DNA of 55,214 bases from Burkholderiales bacterium (lineage in GTDB: Bacteria; Pseudomonadota; Gammaproteobacteria; Burkholderiales; Burkholderiaceae_C): the NCBI GenBank assembly GCA_947464185.1, contig CANHVY010000028.1, forward strand, positions 1-55,214, written 5' to 3'. Under the pieces are notes generated by a model. That model worked only from the letters and a program-made list of their open reading frames with translations. It had not been told where the DNA came from and made no database searches. The first letter of the stretch is position 1, and every line of letters begins with the position of its first letter. The translations under genes were made by a program, and so were the position numbers. Below are positions 55,136 to 55,214 of the stretch, one piece after another.

Positions 55136-55214
55136 AGTTGAAGCGACGATCTGACCCATGCAACAGACTGACCTTGGCCTGAACCTGAGCACCAAGCGCA
55201 CGCGCAAGCGCGAG
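55086..55214 (+). mobile_element. left end of an IS5-family insertion sequence
   Basis: TTAG (55086-55089) fits the YTAR target of the IS5 group, and GGAAGGTCTGC starting at 55090 resembles IS5-family terminal repeats. A hairpin of CCCCGGGCAA with TTGCCGGGG (about 55106-55130) follows, and a transposase reading frame opens at 55158. The right end lies outside the window, so the exact boundary and duplication cannot be confirmed. Confidence 0.6.
55158..55214 (+). CDS. IS5-family transposase, N-terminal fragment
   Basis: Nineteen codons are visible, open to the window edge. They read MQQTDLGLNLSTKRTRKRE, which matches the well-conserved beginning of IS5-family transposases (M-x-Q-T-D-L-G-L-x-L-S-x-K-R-T-R-K-R). 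The catalytic DDE domain is beyond the window. Confidence 0.78.
   Translation, partial: MQQTDLGLNLSTKRTRKRE

Overview
The window is G+C-rich (about two-thirds by eye) and looks like chromosome of a betaproteobacterium, order Burkholderiales, probably Comamonadaceae or a close relative. The evidence is the fused aroA-cmk gene, the gyrA / pheA-tyrA-aroA-cmk-rpsA-ihfB order, the ompA-ubiG-gph-ssrA block, a barrel-less OmpA, and a urea ABC transporter next to urease. These taxon calls rest on gene content and remembered synteny; no searches were run. The window opens inside a TamA-type gene and closes inside an IS5-family transposase gene.

Region 1 (1-12138): the tail of a TamA-like outer-membrane protein; a three-gene cassette (DUF3299 protein, FtsX/MacB-type permease, LolD/MacB-type ATPase); the urtABCDE urea transporter on the minus strand; and, divergently, ureA, a 54-codon His-rich membrane ORF, ureB and ureC. 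A near-perfect sigma-54 promoter precedes urtA, which fits nitrogen control. None of ureD, E, F or G is in the window.

Region 2 (12143-25722): housekeeping genes. Minus strand: gyrA, pheA, tyrA, aroA-cmk, rpsA, ihfB, with no serC between gyrA and pheA. Plus strand: ompA, ubiG, gph, tmRNA (ssrA) with its terminator, then two glutathione-transferase-fold genes.

Region 3 (25817-28166): 3-hydroxybenzoate 6-monooxygenase and gentisate 1,2-dioxygenase, with a candidate operator in front and no dedicated genes for the later gentisate steps nearby.

Region 4 (28241-48634): a large sugar-acid catabolism island. A ten-gene minus-strand run encodes a sugar-type ABC transporter, gluconokinase, an IdnO-like reductase, a cupin, a FadR-type GntR regulator, a DenD-like dehydrogenase and an SDR. 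A 2-hydroxyacid dehydrogenase gene lies just upstream. The plus strand has an IlvD/Edd aldonate dehydratase, an SDR and an LtnD-like dehydrogenase, then, after a two-gene minus-strand signalling pair, IdnD, an SDR, a FAH-fold hydrolase and a UxaA-type dehydratase. The same inverted-repeat operator occurs before the transporter and before the aldonate dehydratase, tying both arms to one regulator. Two routes can be assembled by inference: L-idonate to 5-ketogluconate to gluconate to 6-phosphogluconate, and a nonphosphorylative pentonate-type route (dehydratase, 4-dehydrogenase, diketo-acid hydrolase).

Region 5 (48706-53814): kynB-kynU-kynA convert tryptophan to anthranilate, with a divergent 2-aminobenzoate-CoA ligase and a Rid-family protein lacking the signature Arg.

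Region 6 (53869-55214): an AAA_14/DUF4143 ATPase with a strong promoter so close to its ATG that the mRNA may be leaderless. An IS5-family element appears to have inserted at its 3' end and replaced the last residues.
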